From NCBI GenBank assembly GCA_015178975.1, contig WHVD01000017.1, forward strand, positions 971,153 to 1,035,152: a stretch of DNA of 64,000 bases, in the 5' to 3' direction. How positions within the stretch are numbered: position 1 is the first letter of the stretch; the number at the start of each line of letters is the position of its first letter. Source of the stretch: Hysterangium stoloniferum. Its lineage: Eukaryota > Basidiomycota > Agaricomycetes > Hysterangiales > Hysterangiaceae. Below are positions 1-14,722 of the stretch, piece after piece. Under the pieces are notes generated by a model. The model saw nothing but the letters and a program-made list of their open reading frames with translations. It was not told the origin of the DNA and searched no databases. A program made the translations under genes and the position numbers.

Positions 1-902
1 GAAGGAATTCTGCTATGTAGTTCTGGAGGGGCGAGAAGAGGTCTCACTATTGAGGATATACATCGAAAACAATGAGCAATCAAGATTGTATCTATATTTA
101 GAACATACACAGAGTGCACTTGGTAGTCCCCCCCTGTTCTACCCTGATCGACGTTATAGGCCACATTGTCTAACCCTTTGTTCTCGCTCTCTATTGTTAA
201 GAATAACATATATACCCATAGGTTTCTATACTACACCTCAGTCCGTTATACTGATATCGAGACTGAGGTGAGTCGATTTAATCGTAACGACGTTAACACG
301 TACTTACCGTATACTAGTTATCCATTTTTAAATAGAGTCCGTTATACTGATATCGAGACTGAGTTATACTTTTGGCGTTACTTTTCTACCACTCGCCTCT
401 ACATCGACTCCAATGCGGTATTAATGCGGTGAAGGCACGGTGTTCTATGTCTATAAGATGGCGAATCGGTTTGTCGACCAATTTTATAGATTGGTTACCT
501 AAGAGACGTTTGAGGACAGGACGCGATTGCGGAGTATCCGGCACCATCTTCAAATATCGATCTAGTAAGTCCCCAAGGCTCGAAGGACGAACTATATGTG
601 TCTGTCTTCTCAGGCACTGGATGAGCACTGAATTTAAGTAATTAGCACTGATGATCAGGGCAATTGCCACTTGGCACTTGATGGGGCAGTCCCCAAGCGA
701 AGAGGGGGATACAGCGGAGTTGCAACCATTTGACCATACCCGATATGTGATCTTCGCGATCCAGACGGAGCTATTCATGTGATCAGATTCCATCCCCAGT
801 TATAGGTTAGTTAATAGACACAGTGATTGTCTTATTAGCGCTACTCGACGACCCCACCCTGCACATTCCCCCGACTATAACACGACAGGCTACCCGCTAC
901 CC
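1..902. other. No supportable gene; AT-rich sequence with short hairpin repeats
   Basis: I see no convincing gene here. Short open frames on both strands have no recognisable motifs. The stretch carries a 28-bp direct repeat described separately and several short inverted repeats. These resemble the small hairpins in the gypsy LTRs near 52.5 and 56.3 kb, so this may be a remnant of such an LTR, but the similarity is only of style. Confidence 0.4.
240..363. repeat. Pair of 28-bp direct repeats with hairpin potential
   Basis: The sequence AGTCCGTTATACTGATATCG followed by AGACTGAG occurs at 240-267 and again at 336-363, 96 bp apart. In the first copy the flanking CTCAGTC and GACTGAG are perfect inverted 7-mers, so it could fold into a hairpin. 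No function is assigned. Confidence 0.7.
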
Positions 903-2330
903 ATGTCCGCCCAAGTTCCCCTGGACGTCACCAACGTCCTCTCAGTGTGGTTCGAGGTGCATCGTATGTTTTTTCCCGCTGAGAACCCTATATTCACCAC
1001 GTCGATAGGTTTTTTTATATGGTACATCAACTCTTCACCGTCCACCAGCCAGGGTTATTTATGTTGTGAAATAGGCCTTTATTGTACGCTTTTCGTACAG
1101 AGTCTGGATATCACTCTCAAGCGGCAGCGAACCAAGACGGTGCCCGCGAAGGTGCTCACTCTTACCGTCCCTGCCATCCCATTGGGCTCCTGATCTTATC
1201 CCCAAATAGGTCTTTTTCATCTCTACAATCGTGCTTTTCATCGTCGCCACATCGCATATAGGTATGCGCTCTCCCTTCTTCCCCATTCCAGCAGCTAAGG
1301 GCTCTATACCAAAGCCCTAAATCTCTACCGCTTATTACGCGGCTATGTCTGGCTTGCTGAAGACCCTGGCCCCGTCCTTTACTTTAATGATCTCGGTCGA
1401 TGGGAAAATATCGCACATGACGCCATTAATGCTGTCATGACATGGCTTGGGGATATGCTATTGGTATGCAGCATGCAGAGCACGGCACGACCAGAGGCAC
1501 TGTGCTGACCTCCAACCCAGATATATCGATGCTTCATCATATGGAACAACAGTTACTACATCATCGGTCTTCCGACTCTGCTGCTTATAATGAGCATTGG
1601 TGAGGGCGGCTCTGCTTTGAGAGCACTATGATTGACCTTTCCTCAGTCACCAACAGCGTAGCGCTGCGTCTCTTCACTGAAGTGCGCCTTGGCACGCTTT
1701 TTTCCCCCTCCCTCGTGGCGTGGATGAACTCGATATACGCCATTGCCCTGGCACAGAATTTTATAACCACCGCGTTGATCGCGTACCGCCTATGGCGACA
1801 GGACAACGTATCCATCAAGGCCGGACTCAGAGATGCGCGTCCCAAGTCGAGCCTCCGGCCGATCATCAGGATCGTGATTGAGAGTGCGGCGATATACGTG
1901 CTGACCGTCATCGTCATCATCATCATGTACGCGCGGGGCAATAATTTACAGTTTGTCGCGCAGGAGGCCATTGTGCCCATCATCGGTGTGTCTCCCGGAG
2001 CGTGTTGACAAACAAAAAAAACAAAGCTAAAAAATGCCGGTGTTAGGAATTGTGTTCACGCTTATTTCGGTCCGCTTGGCAATGCACAGCACCAAGATGC
2101 TGGCCACGACGGTGCCGCCTGCACGGACGCTCACGGATTGGCAGGCTGCCCCGCACCGTCACAGTTTCCTTGCCACTTCCGGGGACACACCAGGTACCCT
2201 TTCGTTGGCTTCAGGAACAGACTCGACAATAAACCCGTCGGGCTTTACCATACGCAAGGAGAGTATGTACGATGATTCTGGAAGTGGCGACGAAGAGAAA
2301 GGCAGGTTGAGCAGCCCAAATCCACTATGA
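903..2330 (+). CDS. Seven-transmembrane protein of an agaricomycete family, multi-exon
   Basis: Predicted integral membrane protein of roughly 390 residues; no function is known to me for this family, which is common in mushroom genomes. Supported exons are 1210-1261, 1300-1463, 1521-1599, 1647-1985 and 2047-2330; they join in consistent phase through introns of 38-61 nt. The 903-1166 block is open throughout and holds an N-terminal helix, but may contain another intron, so the start is less certain. Recognisable blocks are the helix FFISTIVLFIVATS, the loop GRWENIAHDAINAVMTWLGD, RCFIIWNNSYYIIG, LAQNFITTALIAYRLWRQ, PIIRIVIESAAIYVLTV and, across the last intron, IVPIIG/GIVFTLISVRLA. The C-terminal tail is hydrophilic and Ser/Gly-rich. 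One acceptor (ending at 1299) is AAG. The topology looks receptor-like, but no ligand or signalling role can be inferred. Confidence 0.75.
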
Positions 2331-3553
2331 TATTCGTTGCCATCTGTGCGGGCTTGGGGACATGGTGAATGTAGATGTTATATGCAGTTCTGTGGGGGGT
2401 TGTGATCAGTTTTCTGAGGTCGCTGCTAGCTCGAGTAATTCCTCCCAGCTATATCTTAAGAATCATGGCCTTGAAATAAATCGACAAGTAATTTACTTTA
2501 AATTTCAACAATATGAGATGCAAACGCGGGATAAACCAAGGCGGATAAAATATTGTGGAAAGATAAAAGTTGGCACTGTTAATAAGGCTGTATGCTAAAT
2601 CTTGGTTTTAGCACAGCGAGAGTGAGGTGAGAGAGATCTGGGGCTGTGGGAAAGTAACTTGGAGCAAGGAACATTCACGTGCTCCGAAATGTCCGGAGTA
2701 TCAGTGGCATTTCAGATCCATGAGATCGTAATAAATGTTCCATCTCATTACGTTTCATTATTTGTTTACTCCCCACTTTTCGTTAATGTCACGGTTTGAA
2801 ATTGAGGGTTTTTACACGGGTCTAATCGACTTGGCAGTCTAGACCTGCATCCTTGCTTGTGCTTACTCTAAGCAGGAGCTTGTGACTCGTGCCAGAGTCA
2901 CCGCATTATGTGCAGACGCCCCCCGGGTTATTACAGAACAGCGCACAGATACTGTCTCACTTTGTCTCAGCGTCGAAGGCATTTCAATATCAGACGGGGT
3001 CCGTTTTTTTTTCAGGCACCTTGCAGCAAGTGCCAGTCAGACCGTCATTAAAATTGTTTCTCAGCTTTTACCTCCCCCAGTATATTTCTCACCTTTTATA
3101 CGGTGTACCTTCAGTACGGCTGGGGCTTACCTACTCAGACGCTAGTCGCAGTTTTTTTGGCTAACTATCATGCCGCCGCAAACGTGTCAATTGTTCCGAA
3201 TCCCCATAATTACTCGCTAAGCGATATTATCGGTTTACCCACTTCGCGTCGATGAGATATCGTCGTTGTTATGCTTATAACACAAAAGTGCCCGCCCTGA
3301 ACAATATTACGTGACATGGCGTTACATCATTGATGCTCTCTATTCCTGATCCGGGATTCGGTTATTTTTAGAATATGCGGGCGACGACGTCACTTTCTGC
3401 TATCGTACTGTGTTTTCTCTCTTGTACTCTTTCGAAAGCTGCAGCAATCTGTGACATGTGGTCACCGTGGTGACGTATAATGGCATCCCTAAACAGTTCT
3501 CCCCTCTTTCAATAGATTAACCTTTCATCTATACATGTCCTGCATCTCCCGTC
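2331..3553. other. Intergenic region
   Basis: About 1.2 kb without a gene I can support. Open frames at 2362-2598 and 2882-3164 lack recognisable motifs. The last 200 bp, just before the reductase gene, are likely its promoter and contain two GACGT-type motifs (near 3384 and 3472). Confidence 0.4.
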
Positions 3554-4676
3554 ATGGTAACAGTACCGCCAACCAGCAGCGCGTTAGTCGTAGTCACCGG
3601 CGTAGGCAGCCAGCTCGGTTCTCACACCGCCCTGGCCGCTCTGAAAGCTGGCTACCGCGTGCGCGGGACATCCAGAAACCCGGACTGCGCCGATTTGGTG
3701 AGAGCTGCCTTCGAAAACAACGGCCTGACACGCGTGCATCTGGGCAGCCACCTCGAGTTCATGATCGTGGACGACTTCGCGTCGGAAGCGCAGTGGCGCC
3801 GCGCCCTCAGCGGCGCGGATGCCGTCATACACACGGCGCTGCTGCTGTTGCGGGCGGACCTGCTCGTGGGGCCCGCGATATCCCAGGTTCTGGCCATCTT
3901 GCACGCGGCGAAGAAGACGCCGACGGTCAAGATGATGGTCATGTCGTCGACGTTTAGCACCATCGTGACGCCGGGGCTGCCTTCGGACACACTCTTCACG
4001 GCAGAGGACTGGAATGAAGCGTCGCTCAGTATGGCGGACGAAGGGGAGACGGTGTCGAATGAGGCGAATCCGTTCCACTTTTATGCTGCTGCGAAGACGA
4101 GGGCGGCGCAGGCGATTTGGCGATTCATGGATACAGAGCAGGTTTGCTGCCCCGTTAAATGTGCACTTCTTTTTTAAATCAGGTTTCGTGTCTAGCCTCA
4201 TTTCGACGTGACCGGGGTACTATTTGGAGCCATCTATGGGCCCACCTTGAGTCCTAGACTTGCCCTCTCTCAGTCACGGTGGATAAAGTTCGCTTTGGAT
4301 AATGATATTTCGCCATCTCGTACAATTCCGACTAGTAGGGACAAATATTATTACTTTTATATGCATTTACTCACTCCTTTTTTCCATGACAGCCTGGTTC
4401 ACCGACGTACGCGATGCCGCTCAGCTGCAGATATTGGTTTTGAGGACGCCTGAACTCGGGGGTAAAAGACTGATCGCTGGCGCGGCTGCATATGGCTGGA
4501 ACGACGTCTTCACCATCTTACGGCAGAATTTCAAGTCCTTGACGGTTCCCGAGAACTTTGAAGGCGGCAGATCCAGTGGCCCACTGTTCGATAATAGTAT
4601 TGCTACAAAACTCATTGGAACATGGACAACTTTAGAGAAGAGCCTTGTCGATTTTGGAAGAAGTATGGGATATTGA
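3554..4676 (+). CDS. Extended SDR / NAD-dependent epimerase-dehydratase-like reductase
   Basis: Predicted NAD(P)-dependent reductase of the extended short-chain dehydrogenase family (dihydroflavonol-reductase/Gre2-like), about 336 residues. Exons 3554-4141, 4196-4334 and 4393-4676 are separated by introns of 54 and 58 nt in consistent phase. The N-terminus carries the Rossmann glycine motif in VVVTGVGSQLG, followed by VRGTSRNP, the region expected to contact the cofactor. MVMSSTFS supplies the catalytic Ser region and FYAAAK the YxxxK pair. After intron 1 comes VLFGAIYGPTL, typical of the substrate domain, and after intron 2 WFTDVRDAAQLQ, GGKRLIAG and a C-terminal helix. The substrate cannot be predicted. 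The start at 3554 puts the Rossmann strand about 10 residues from the N-terminus, as usual; an overlapping ATG at 3535 is in another frame. Confidence 0.85.
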
Positions 4677-5043
4677 ATTATCTTGTCGGCGTATTGTAAG
4701 GCACACCCATCGTATCTTGTGGGTACGCCTTGAATAAAATGTGGGTGTAAAGCCGAAATTTTAATGACGCATTTCATCGATTCGCGGATAATGTGATTGA
4801 ATGTGAGACTTGCAAGGCATTGAACACCGCCTCAAACTCACCGCCCTCTATAGCTTTCTTCGGTCAAATTGCATAAGCATTTGCCTACTTTTACGTGCAT
4901 CTTAGTGCTTCAAAGTGCTTACTTGGCCCCCTCTTTTGAAAGCGACAGACAGAGGGTTATAAACCTCAAGTCTGGGAAAGTTTCCCCAAAAGACGGGAAC
5001 GCTACTTGTGGAGGCGCATGGACAGGTCGCGTCGGATGGCCGC
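4677..5043. other. Intergenic region
   Basis: Sequence between the 3' end of the reductase gene and the putative minus-strand gene. No motif or RNA gene is seen. Confidence 0.4.
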
Positions 5044-6240
5044 CTAAGGGCGAGCTCCGCTGGACAGGTTGGGATGCTGTGCCGGTAGCATCACAGTGGA
5101 AATTGTCCCATACATGGAGGGCGGGAGGCCCACGCTCCAGGCTGTTGGGCTGGGCGGCGGGGCAATGGGGTGGCGTTGGGGGGGATAGGAGTATAAGGGG
5201 GACAAAGTAGGGGGCGCTTCATCTAGTGAATTATTCAGTGACAAAAAGCTTTGACAGTAACTAGAAAATACATACCTTGTGGATGTGAATGCATCGCATG
5301 TGCGCCGACAGCAGGTCGTGAGACACCACTGGGAAATTATACGAGCCAGTGTGGCGCCTTTGAGATGGATGAGAGGACGCCGGCGAACCAGAACACTGTT
5401 CATAATCTGATTGCCATCTCACATATAAGAGTATGGTAGTGGGTGAAGCATAGTGTACCTTCTGAATACAGGCACGACTCGAAAGGACGTGCCGTTGCAT
5501 CATAAAGAGAGGCGACGGTAATGGACACTTGAAAAGGACACGGTGAAAATGCCGACATCGGTGTTCCAGAAGACTCCTCATAGTCAAATGGGGGGTTATA
5601 GCAAGAGTATAGCGGGGCAGGAAACACCTTACCTTTCGAATACGAGCACATCTCGTGTGGGTGCGCCATTGGATTGTAAGCGTGAGGGGGTGCAAAGCGC
5701 AGCTGGGGTGGATAGGGCGGCGTGAGGAAGACCGAGGATGGGGATGGCATACAGTCCGGGAGACCGATTCTCGAAGCTTGTTCAGGGTACAACACTTGAA
5801 ATATGTGGGGCGAGGACATGGCTGTGCATTGGTAAGATAGACTGGTATACAATTTGGAATGGTCGAAAAGCAATGGGAGATTTGACAACTACGCAGGAAG
5901 ATGAAGAGCATGCTGTGATCCGACAATTATCATATCTGAAGGAATATGTAAGTGTATCAGGCAAAATTGAGAAGATGAGACATACAGAAAAGCCACGAAG
6001 GTCGACGTTATCTTGTCTTGCTGCTGCCAGCAATTGCTTTCTCTCAACCTCCCACCTGTTTCGTTCCTCGGCAAACTTTGCTCTTTCCTCTTCCCTACCC
6101 TCTTCCCTCATGGCCTGTTCAAGTGCTCTGCGTTCAGCTTCGCGTCGCTCTTGTGCTTGGTGGATCAGTATTGGTTTTCCAATACCCTCATCACCATATC
6201 AGAATACCAATAGCATTGACTCTTAAGGAGCGTGTATTGG
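5044..6240 (-). CDS. Possible multi-exon coiled-coil / proline-tyrosine-rich protein
   Basis: Tentative minus-strand gene. Its upstream part (about 6204-6020) encodes a charged coiled-coil stretch, with AQERREAERRALEQAMREEG followed by ERNRWEVERKQLLAAARQ. This is followed by a likely intron (GTATGT to TTCAG) and then open segments rich in Pro and Tyr: SSPHIFQVLYPEQAS, PPYPPQLRFAPPHAYNPMAH, and finally SPLYSYPPQRHPIAPP ending at 5044. Segments lie in different frames, and several GT-AG pairs could join them (donors GTAAGG near 5626, GTACAC near 5454 and GTATGT near 5277), but I could not fix one consistent model. An open frame at 6405-6809 (-) may be an upstream exon. I do not recognise the family. 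Confidence 0.35.
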
Positions 6241-7718
6241 TAGATTAAAGGTTGCAAGATCTCCGTCTCTGGCTGCTGAGGAAGCCTGGTTGGAGGAACA
6301 ATACAACAACAGTGGGAAGTGGGGTCTTATTCCTCTGCACCAATGAAAGGAAGAGCATGTTTTAGTTGTGGCTGGTAAATTTCAGGAGGAACACGTTAGA
6401 GTTGTTAGTGAGGTGCATGTGATGGATATGGGGATTCAATTGGAGGCTTACAATTGGTGACATCATGCTCCGACTTCCTATCCATTTGCTTCATCCGGCG
6501 TAATTCCAGTGCTTTCGTATTGGCGATAATGGGACCACGCTCTACTGTAGTTGCATTGTCACAGATTAGTTTACACCAGGACTCGACATCAATGGCGCGC
6601 GGGCACTCTTGAGATGTGATGGCTTTGGGTTCGACCATGTGAAGAAGTCGTAGAAGGATAGGAATAAAAGACTTGGTAAAGGATGTTAGTGAGAATGGCG
6701 AGCTTCGCTGGACTTTTGACGACCTCATTATCATCAACTGTGAACTACTTGTAGTTATGCGATCGATTGATACAGCCACGATAATAACTACTTGCGTGTG
6801 CAATGACAATCCAACGTGGGTTTGGCAGATTAGTTTTCAGTGCAAGTTTTTGCCAAAGGGAGAGTGGTTCAATCAGAATTGAATTTCGTTGCGGGAAGGG
6901 CCGCACCCTCACACAAGGGAGTCATTATCCTGACGAGGTCTATCTACTTTTTCAAATCGCGCCTAACGTGAAGGTTATGTGCAAAATCCCTTTATTTATT
7001 TCTACTCAAGTAGGCATACGAACCATAACGCTAGGCTATGGCATTGGAAACGCAGCAATATAAACCAAACCCAATGGTGCAAAAATTGAGCAAACCCCAC
7101 ATCCCACACAACGCTCTCTTTCTCTCCATCGATCCGCTACCCGTATCAGGAATCCCCCTTAACCTAACCTCAACACTCAAGCCTCTAGTGTTTGTGTCAG
7201 CTGACGGGGTCACTTCCTTGCCATATGCCATATCGTCCAAGGAGATCGCGCCGACGTTTGTTTGTGCACTTGAACGACGACGGTGCCTACCCATTTGGAG
7301 TGTGTAGTATGGTGTGAGCGGGATGTATTGTTAGTCATGATTTATCTGTCCATTATAGATGGATCAAAGCCCGAGAGAGGTTGGTCCTACTTATATGGAC
7401 GGACAACGAAGCTCGACATTATGTGTTAAACAAATTCCACCTTGCTGTTAGATTTTTTTAGAGCTCCCACCGATTTGTGCGACAAGAATGCCTGGAGTAT
7501 CCCAACCTTGTCGTCACAAAACGTGACATGAGTGACTCAAATTTCATTAGTCACCCCTTGCTTAAAATCAATCTAACTCTCAGATCGTCCGAAAAATAAC
7601 TATTATAGAAAGAAGCGTTCTACGCTTTGGATATCTTTTAAGATCCCCACCACCTCCTTGGTTATCAAAATATCACCAGATCCCTTGTGGGTTTTATCGT
7701 CAGATCGTTCATCGTAGA
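6241..7718. other. Gene-poor stretch upstream of the ArgRS gene
   Basis: About 1.5 kb with no gene I can support. Open frames at 6405-6809 (-), 6673-6882 (+) and 7038-7307 (+) lack recognisable domains. The last ~100 bp before 7719 are the likely ArgRS promoter and 5' leader. Confidence 0.35.
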
Positions 7719-10129
7719 ATGGCATCTCAACCTCAATCTTCTACCTCCTTTCGATCATTTGGCCTACCAGAAGATATACCCCATATTCCTGGAGTCACAG
7801 AGCCTCAACTTTGCATATTAGACTCATTTCGAACGGCCATTGCACGTCGAATAGTGGAGGCGTATCCACAGCTTACTCTTGAAAAGGTCAGCAACACGCG
7901 ACCAGTTTCGTCCGGGCTGCTGATCAGTCGCTCAGGTTTACGATGGTGTAGATTACGGAAAGAAGGGCGTAGATTTCACTGTTGCGCTGCCCCGATTCAA
8001 GCTAAAAGGCAAGCCGGACGAGCTAACGAAGAAAGTAACAGAATCGGTGAGGAGTTATTTTTTTTTAACGGGTTTATGCTCATCTTTTGTTGCAGTTCAA
8101 ACCGGATGCATGGGTCGAGTCTGTCGAGGCCGCTGGACCCTTCTTGCACTTCCAAGTTAATGGCCTGACACTGAGCCGCCATGTCCTTAATCAAATCGAT
8201 AGACTCACCAATAAAAGCCCGTCTGGCCAACCAGAATATGGCCGTAATGAGAGTGGCAAGGGAAAGAAGCTCGTAATCGGTAAAATACCTCCGCTATGAA
8301 TCTTCAACCTTTCTGATCGATCCTTTAGAGTATTCTTCTCCGAATATTGCAAAGGAATTCCATGTCGGTCATCTTCGATCCACGATTATCGGACAATTCT
8401 TATGTAATCTCCACCGGGCATGTGGCTGGGACGTCACATCCATCAACTATCTAGGAGACTGGGGTACCCAAGTTCGTTTCTGCGAACATATCGTGCGTCT
8501 TCCGCGCGCTGACTCTTCTGTCTAGTTCGGATATGTCGCCTACGGGTTTCAAAAATACGGTTCGCAGGAGGAGCTAGCCAAAGATCCTATCAAGCACCTC
8601 CTTGATGTCTACGTCAAGATCAATGCTGACGCACGACAATCAGAAGAAATGGGTGCCAAGGTCAAGGCTGAGGCACAAGGTTTCTTCCGTCGAATGGAAG
8701 AAGGTATCCAGGTGCATCCTGTTGAGGAAGGCATCATGCTGATCGCTTTATAGGTGATGAAGAAGCGCTGGCCATCTGGCGAACATACCGTGATCTGTCC
8801 CTCAAAAAGTACGAACAAGAGTACGAGACGCTTAACGTAGCATTCGACGTCTATTGGGGTGAAAGCAAAGTCGGCAAGCTATGGCAAGACAAATGCGTCA
8901 CTCGTGGCGAGGAGCTCGGCGTCGTCGAGACAGTGGACGGCGCTAAACTCATCAATCTTGAAAAGTGGAAACTTGGCAAGGCCATTTTGCGAAAACGAGG
9001 TATGGCAGCCAGGCCACAGCGTCTCTCCATTGTTACGGTGCCCTGACATTCGTCCCAGACGGGACGTCAATCTATTTAACGCGTGACATCGCAGGCGCAA
9101 TTGAGCGCTACGAAAAGTACAAGTTCGACAAGATGATTTATGTCGTCAGCGCGCAGCAGGACATGCACCTTTCGCAGTTCTTCAAGGTCCTGCAGCTCAT
9201 GGGCTTCGACTGGGCGGATAAGCTCGAGCATGTCAATTATGGGCTTGTGATGGGCATGAGTACGCGTAAAGGCACAGTGGTGCTTTTGAGTGATCTCATT
9301 AGGTGAGTGTGCTTTGGCTTGAGCTTGGGGTCGTCTTGATAGGTGCTGAATGTGGTGTGTGGTGCTGTAGGGAAGCCGCATCAGTCATGCACGAACAGAT
9401 GAGGAAGAACGAGGATAAATACAACGCGGTTGAAGATCCCGAAGGGACAAGTCGTGAGATCGGCATCACAGCAATCAAGATACAAGACATGGCTGCAAAG
9501 CGGTTTGTTTTTTTCTCTCTTCAGCCTTAGTGACTTGCTGAGCTGATCGGACGGTGCAGAATCAACAACTACACGTTCAATTGGGATCGTATGAAGTCTT
9601 TCGAGGGGGACACTGGCCCGTATCTCCAGTATGCGCATGTCCGACTTGCATCCATGGCTCGTCGGAATCCGCAGCTCTTACCCATGCCGCCCGCGGAGGA
9701 GATAAAGACGGAGCTTTTGGTGGAGCCCAAGGTACTACCCAGGATTGGTTGTGGTTGAATTCTAACGTATCATTGTACCAGGCACGTGAAATCGTGATGC
9801 TCCTCGCCTCATACCCCGACATCGTCAAAGTCGCCATGAAAACCCGCGAGCCGAGTGGGGTCGTTACATTTATGTTCAAGTACGTTCCATGTTTCACTGC
9901 CATCTCTTCCCGTGTGTTCCCTCGCATCAAGCATCTCTAACGCTTTCCCCATTTTCTCTCCACTTCCAGGCTCGCACATGGCATCAGTGGTGCCTGGGAA
10001 GTGCTCCCCGTCAAGTCCGAGACTGACATTGAAAAGGCGAGGGCGCGATTGTTCATGTTTATCTGTGCGAGGGATGTCCTTGGTGCAGCGATGCAGTTGT
10101 TAAGTATTAAACCTTTGGAGAGGATGTGA
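7719..10129 (+). CDS. Arginyl-tRNA synthetase, cytosolic type
   Basis: Class I arginyl-tRNA synthetase, which charges tRNA-Arg for translation. I reconstruct 11 exons: 7719-7886, 7936-8046, 8096-8279, 8329-8471, 8526-8703, 8754-8999, 9059-9302, 9371-9502, 9560-9731, 9782-9879 and 9970-10129. They give 611 residues in unbroken phase, close to the usual length of fungal enzymes. Visible motifs are the N-terminal tRNA-binding region, the HIGH-type signature HVGH in [48 protein letters not shown], the Gln-rich strand [13 protein letters not shown], and MSTRKG in place of KMSKS, as in other eukaryotic ArgRS. The C-terminal half is the helical anticodon-binding domain, ending near [10 protein letters not shown]. 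Introns are 49-90 nt. It appears intact. The gene could also supply the mitochondrial enzyme, but no targeting peptide is obvious at this start. Confidence 0.95.
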
Positions 10130-10514
10130 GCTTCAGATTGGATTGAAGGCGTGGGTGCGTTTTCGGGTTGGAGCAATGCTGTTGAATTTAGTGAACAACG
10201 CGCATGATATATGATACATACGTCGGTAGATATGTTACTTAATAGGTGCCAAGTGGCCAATACTAGCAAGGTCACTTATGAAATGGTAAAGAGGTTGCTT
10301 GCTAGAAGGACTTGGGGTTACAACTGCAGTACTAGGTTGCATTCATCACGTTGGTTGAAATATTCTGGCGAATCTTTGGGTCCGTAATTTCCCTCTTAAT
10401 GTCCTTATCTTTCTTTAATGGCGAATGTATGTCAAGTTGGGAGACTTCTCAGTGTCACGGTGACCGTGACCAATCAGCCCGCTTCCATGTGAGTCTTCCA
10501 TCAACTGTACTACT

Positions 10515-11559
10515 TATGACGAGTGACATTGTAATAACAACCCTAGCATCGAAGGATGGTGTTGAGATCTACGCAGAAGCAGTAGGGGATCCATCCAAGC
10601 CGCACGTCGTCTTCATTCACGGCCTCGGCCTTTCGTCAATTGTTTGGGATTCTCAGTTCCATGACACACAGTTGATCAATAATACCTATGCTGTAGGGAG
10701 AAATATTAGGAGACCGCTAGCATTTGTGGCTCATTAATTCTTGCAGGTTCGATATGATCTGCGAGGACACGGACGCTCTGGCAAGCCTCTCGACTTGACG
10801 GCGTGGCGTTCAGATAGATTCGCAGAAGACTTTTATGTTGTGGCCAGTGCATTTAAGCTCAATAGACCTATTTTAGTCGGGTGGTGAGTCTGATTCTACG
10901 GGGAAACGCGTATTTAATAATATTTATGAAACTTCCCATCTTCCAAGGAGCTACGGATGCACTCCCGCGGTTGATGTCGTTAATCGCTTTGGGGCCGAGT
11001 TTTTGGGTGGAATTGTTTATATTGGAGGATTACCATATACAAGTGCTAATCATATCGTTACCGCCTCCCAGAAGGTGGCCATTACTGGCCTTTTAAAACA
11101 CAACGATCCTGAGGACTACCGGCTGGCTCTGCCAGACTACATTAAACACGTAGTTAATAATCCCGATGCAATCCCTTCCGAAATCCATCAATCCTGGACT
11201 ACAACAATGGCTTCACAGCCATTGGCAGTATTTCGACGAGTCCTCAGGCGAGAACAGGACGTTGGTCGGTTTTGGGAACGAGCGGGCCCAGTCCTTCCTC
11301 TCTTGGTCATTCACGGACAGCGGGATAACATATGTGATCATGACGCGGCTATTGCAGAGGCCCGTTCTAAGTTCCAGAGAGTAGACATAGAAAGCTGGCC
11401 TGATGTTGGTCATGCGCCATTCCTGGAACGGCCGCAGTTATTTAATGCCGTAGTGTTGGTCTGGGTGCAGAAGGTTAGTTCGTGGTTGATATTTGAATTT
11501 GAAGGAAGCGTAATATTTCTGTGCAGATTTGTGTGCAGCAATTTAAATCTCATTTATAG
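10515..11559 (+). CDS. Alpha/beta hydrolase fold protein
   Basis: Predicted soluble alpha/beta hydrolase of about 290 residues. Exons 10515-10692, 10747-10883 and 10948 onward are joined by introns of 54 and 64 nt; the last body exon runs to 11473 and probably splices (11474-11526) to a short exon ending at 11559. If that intron is kept, the frame instead stops at 11581. Features seen: the oxyanion strand VVFIHGLGLSS, YDLRGHGRSGKP, the nucleophile elbow GWSYG formed across intron 2, the acid region HGQRDNICD, and the catalytic His in DVGHAPFLERP. The complete Ser-Asp-His set suggests an active esterase, lipase or haloperoxidase-like enzyme; the substrate is unknown. The intron 2 acceptor is AAG. 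The start at 10515 places the first strand about 10 residues in; the frame is open further upstream, so a longer form is possible. Confidence 0.85.
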
Positions 11560-12468
11560 AATGGAATCAATTGATCCATAGTGAAGCCGCTTATAGTGCA
11601 TCTATTTTATTCCCCTCTCAAATAGCTTTCCATAATTTATTCATTGTGTGAAAGGTCCTTCTAGTTTCCCTGACCGTGCATGTTCTCTTCATTTTGCCAA
11701 ACTATCGCTATGAAAAATTCCCCAGTTACCTTCACTTTCGTCAACTTCACGGTAATAAGAAGGAATCTGGAAGCTTTTCATACATTTTATGGGAAACAAA
11801 CTGAATCGCATGGTCTTTTCCGGACCTTGCAGTTGGGATCAGTGGAAATGGACGAACATGGGGAGCAAACAGCCAATGAAATTACATGTAAAAAGATTTA
11901 GTCTGTATCGTTCCCGTTAATAAACCACCACAACATCAAGCCGCCAATCAACTTCTCAGGAACCTTTCCCAGATCAGCCGATTTGTGAAATGATATCGGG
12001 TAATCTATTGCGTTGTATTTAAATGAAAAAAAAAAAAAAAAGTCAGTGCCCCCACGTTACTTGGATAGAGAGTCGAAATATGCACTCTCTGGCGAATGCA
12101 GTGGCGGGAGTGGAGATATTCTTCAAGGCCTTGTGCGGTCATTATAGAAGGCAAGACCAGCCGCTTTGAGTATGCATAACGCGATAGTAGAGCTCGCTGT
12201 ATCGAACAAAGTACTTTTCGGGACTACTCTACGGATAATCAGGCCGACGGAGGGTGATCGTGTGTTTACATAAGCATCAGGTTGCTCGTCGTTTTCTACA
12301 ACCAGTCCTTCTTTCCTCATCTTCTACCACACTCCCTCGAGGGCTCAGGCTAGAGAGCACTCAACGTCTAGATATAATAACGGTTATAACAACGTGAGTA
12401 TTACATGAAAAGGTCTTTAAATCCAGGTTGAAGCGTGTTTGCGAAGGGCCATTGATGACCGAGCTCCA
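11560..12468. other. Intergenic region with an A16 tract
   Basis: About 0.9 kb between the hydrolase and the GH47 gene with no supportable gene. It holds a run of 16 adenines at 12026-12041. The last 200 bp are the likely promoter and leader of the mannosidase gene. Confidence 0.5.

Positions 12469-14722
<2,254 letters not shown>

Noticed and set aside
386..793. 135-residue minus-strand open frame
   Set aside because: No recognisable motif, low-complexity neighbours and no plausible exon partners; more likely a chance frame.
2362..3164. Short frames between the 7-TM gene and the reductase
   Set aside because: No motifs, no splice structure leading to a longer product, and overlapping frames of similar length.
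3584..4201. 205-residue minus-strand frame opposite the reductase gene
   Set aside because: It is the antisense shadow of exon 1 of the reductase (Arg-rich and without motifs), while the plus strand carries a clear Rossmann fold.
12026..12041. A16 tract as a retrocopy tail
   Set aside because: No intronless gene copy precedes it and no target duplication is visible.
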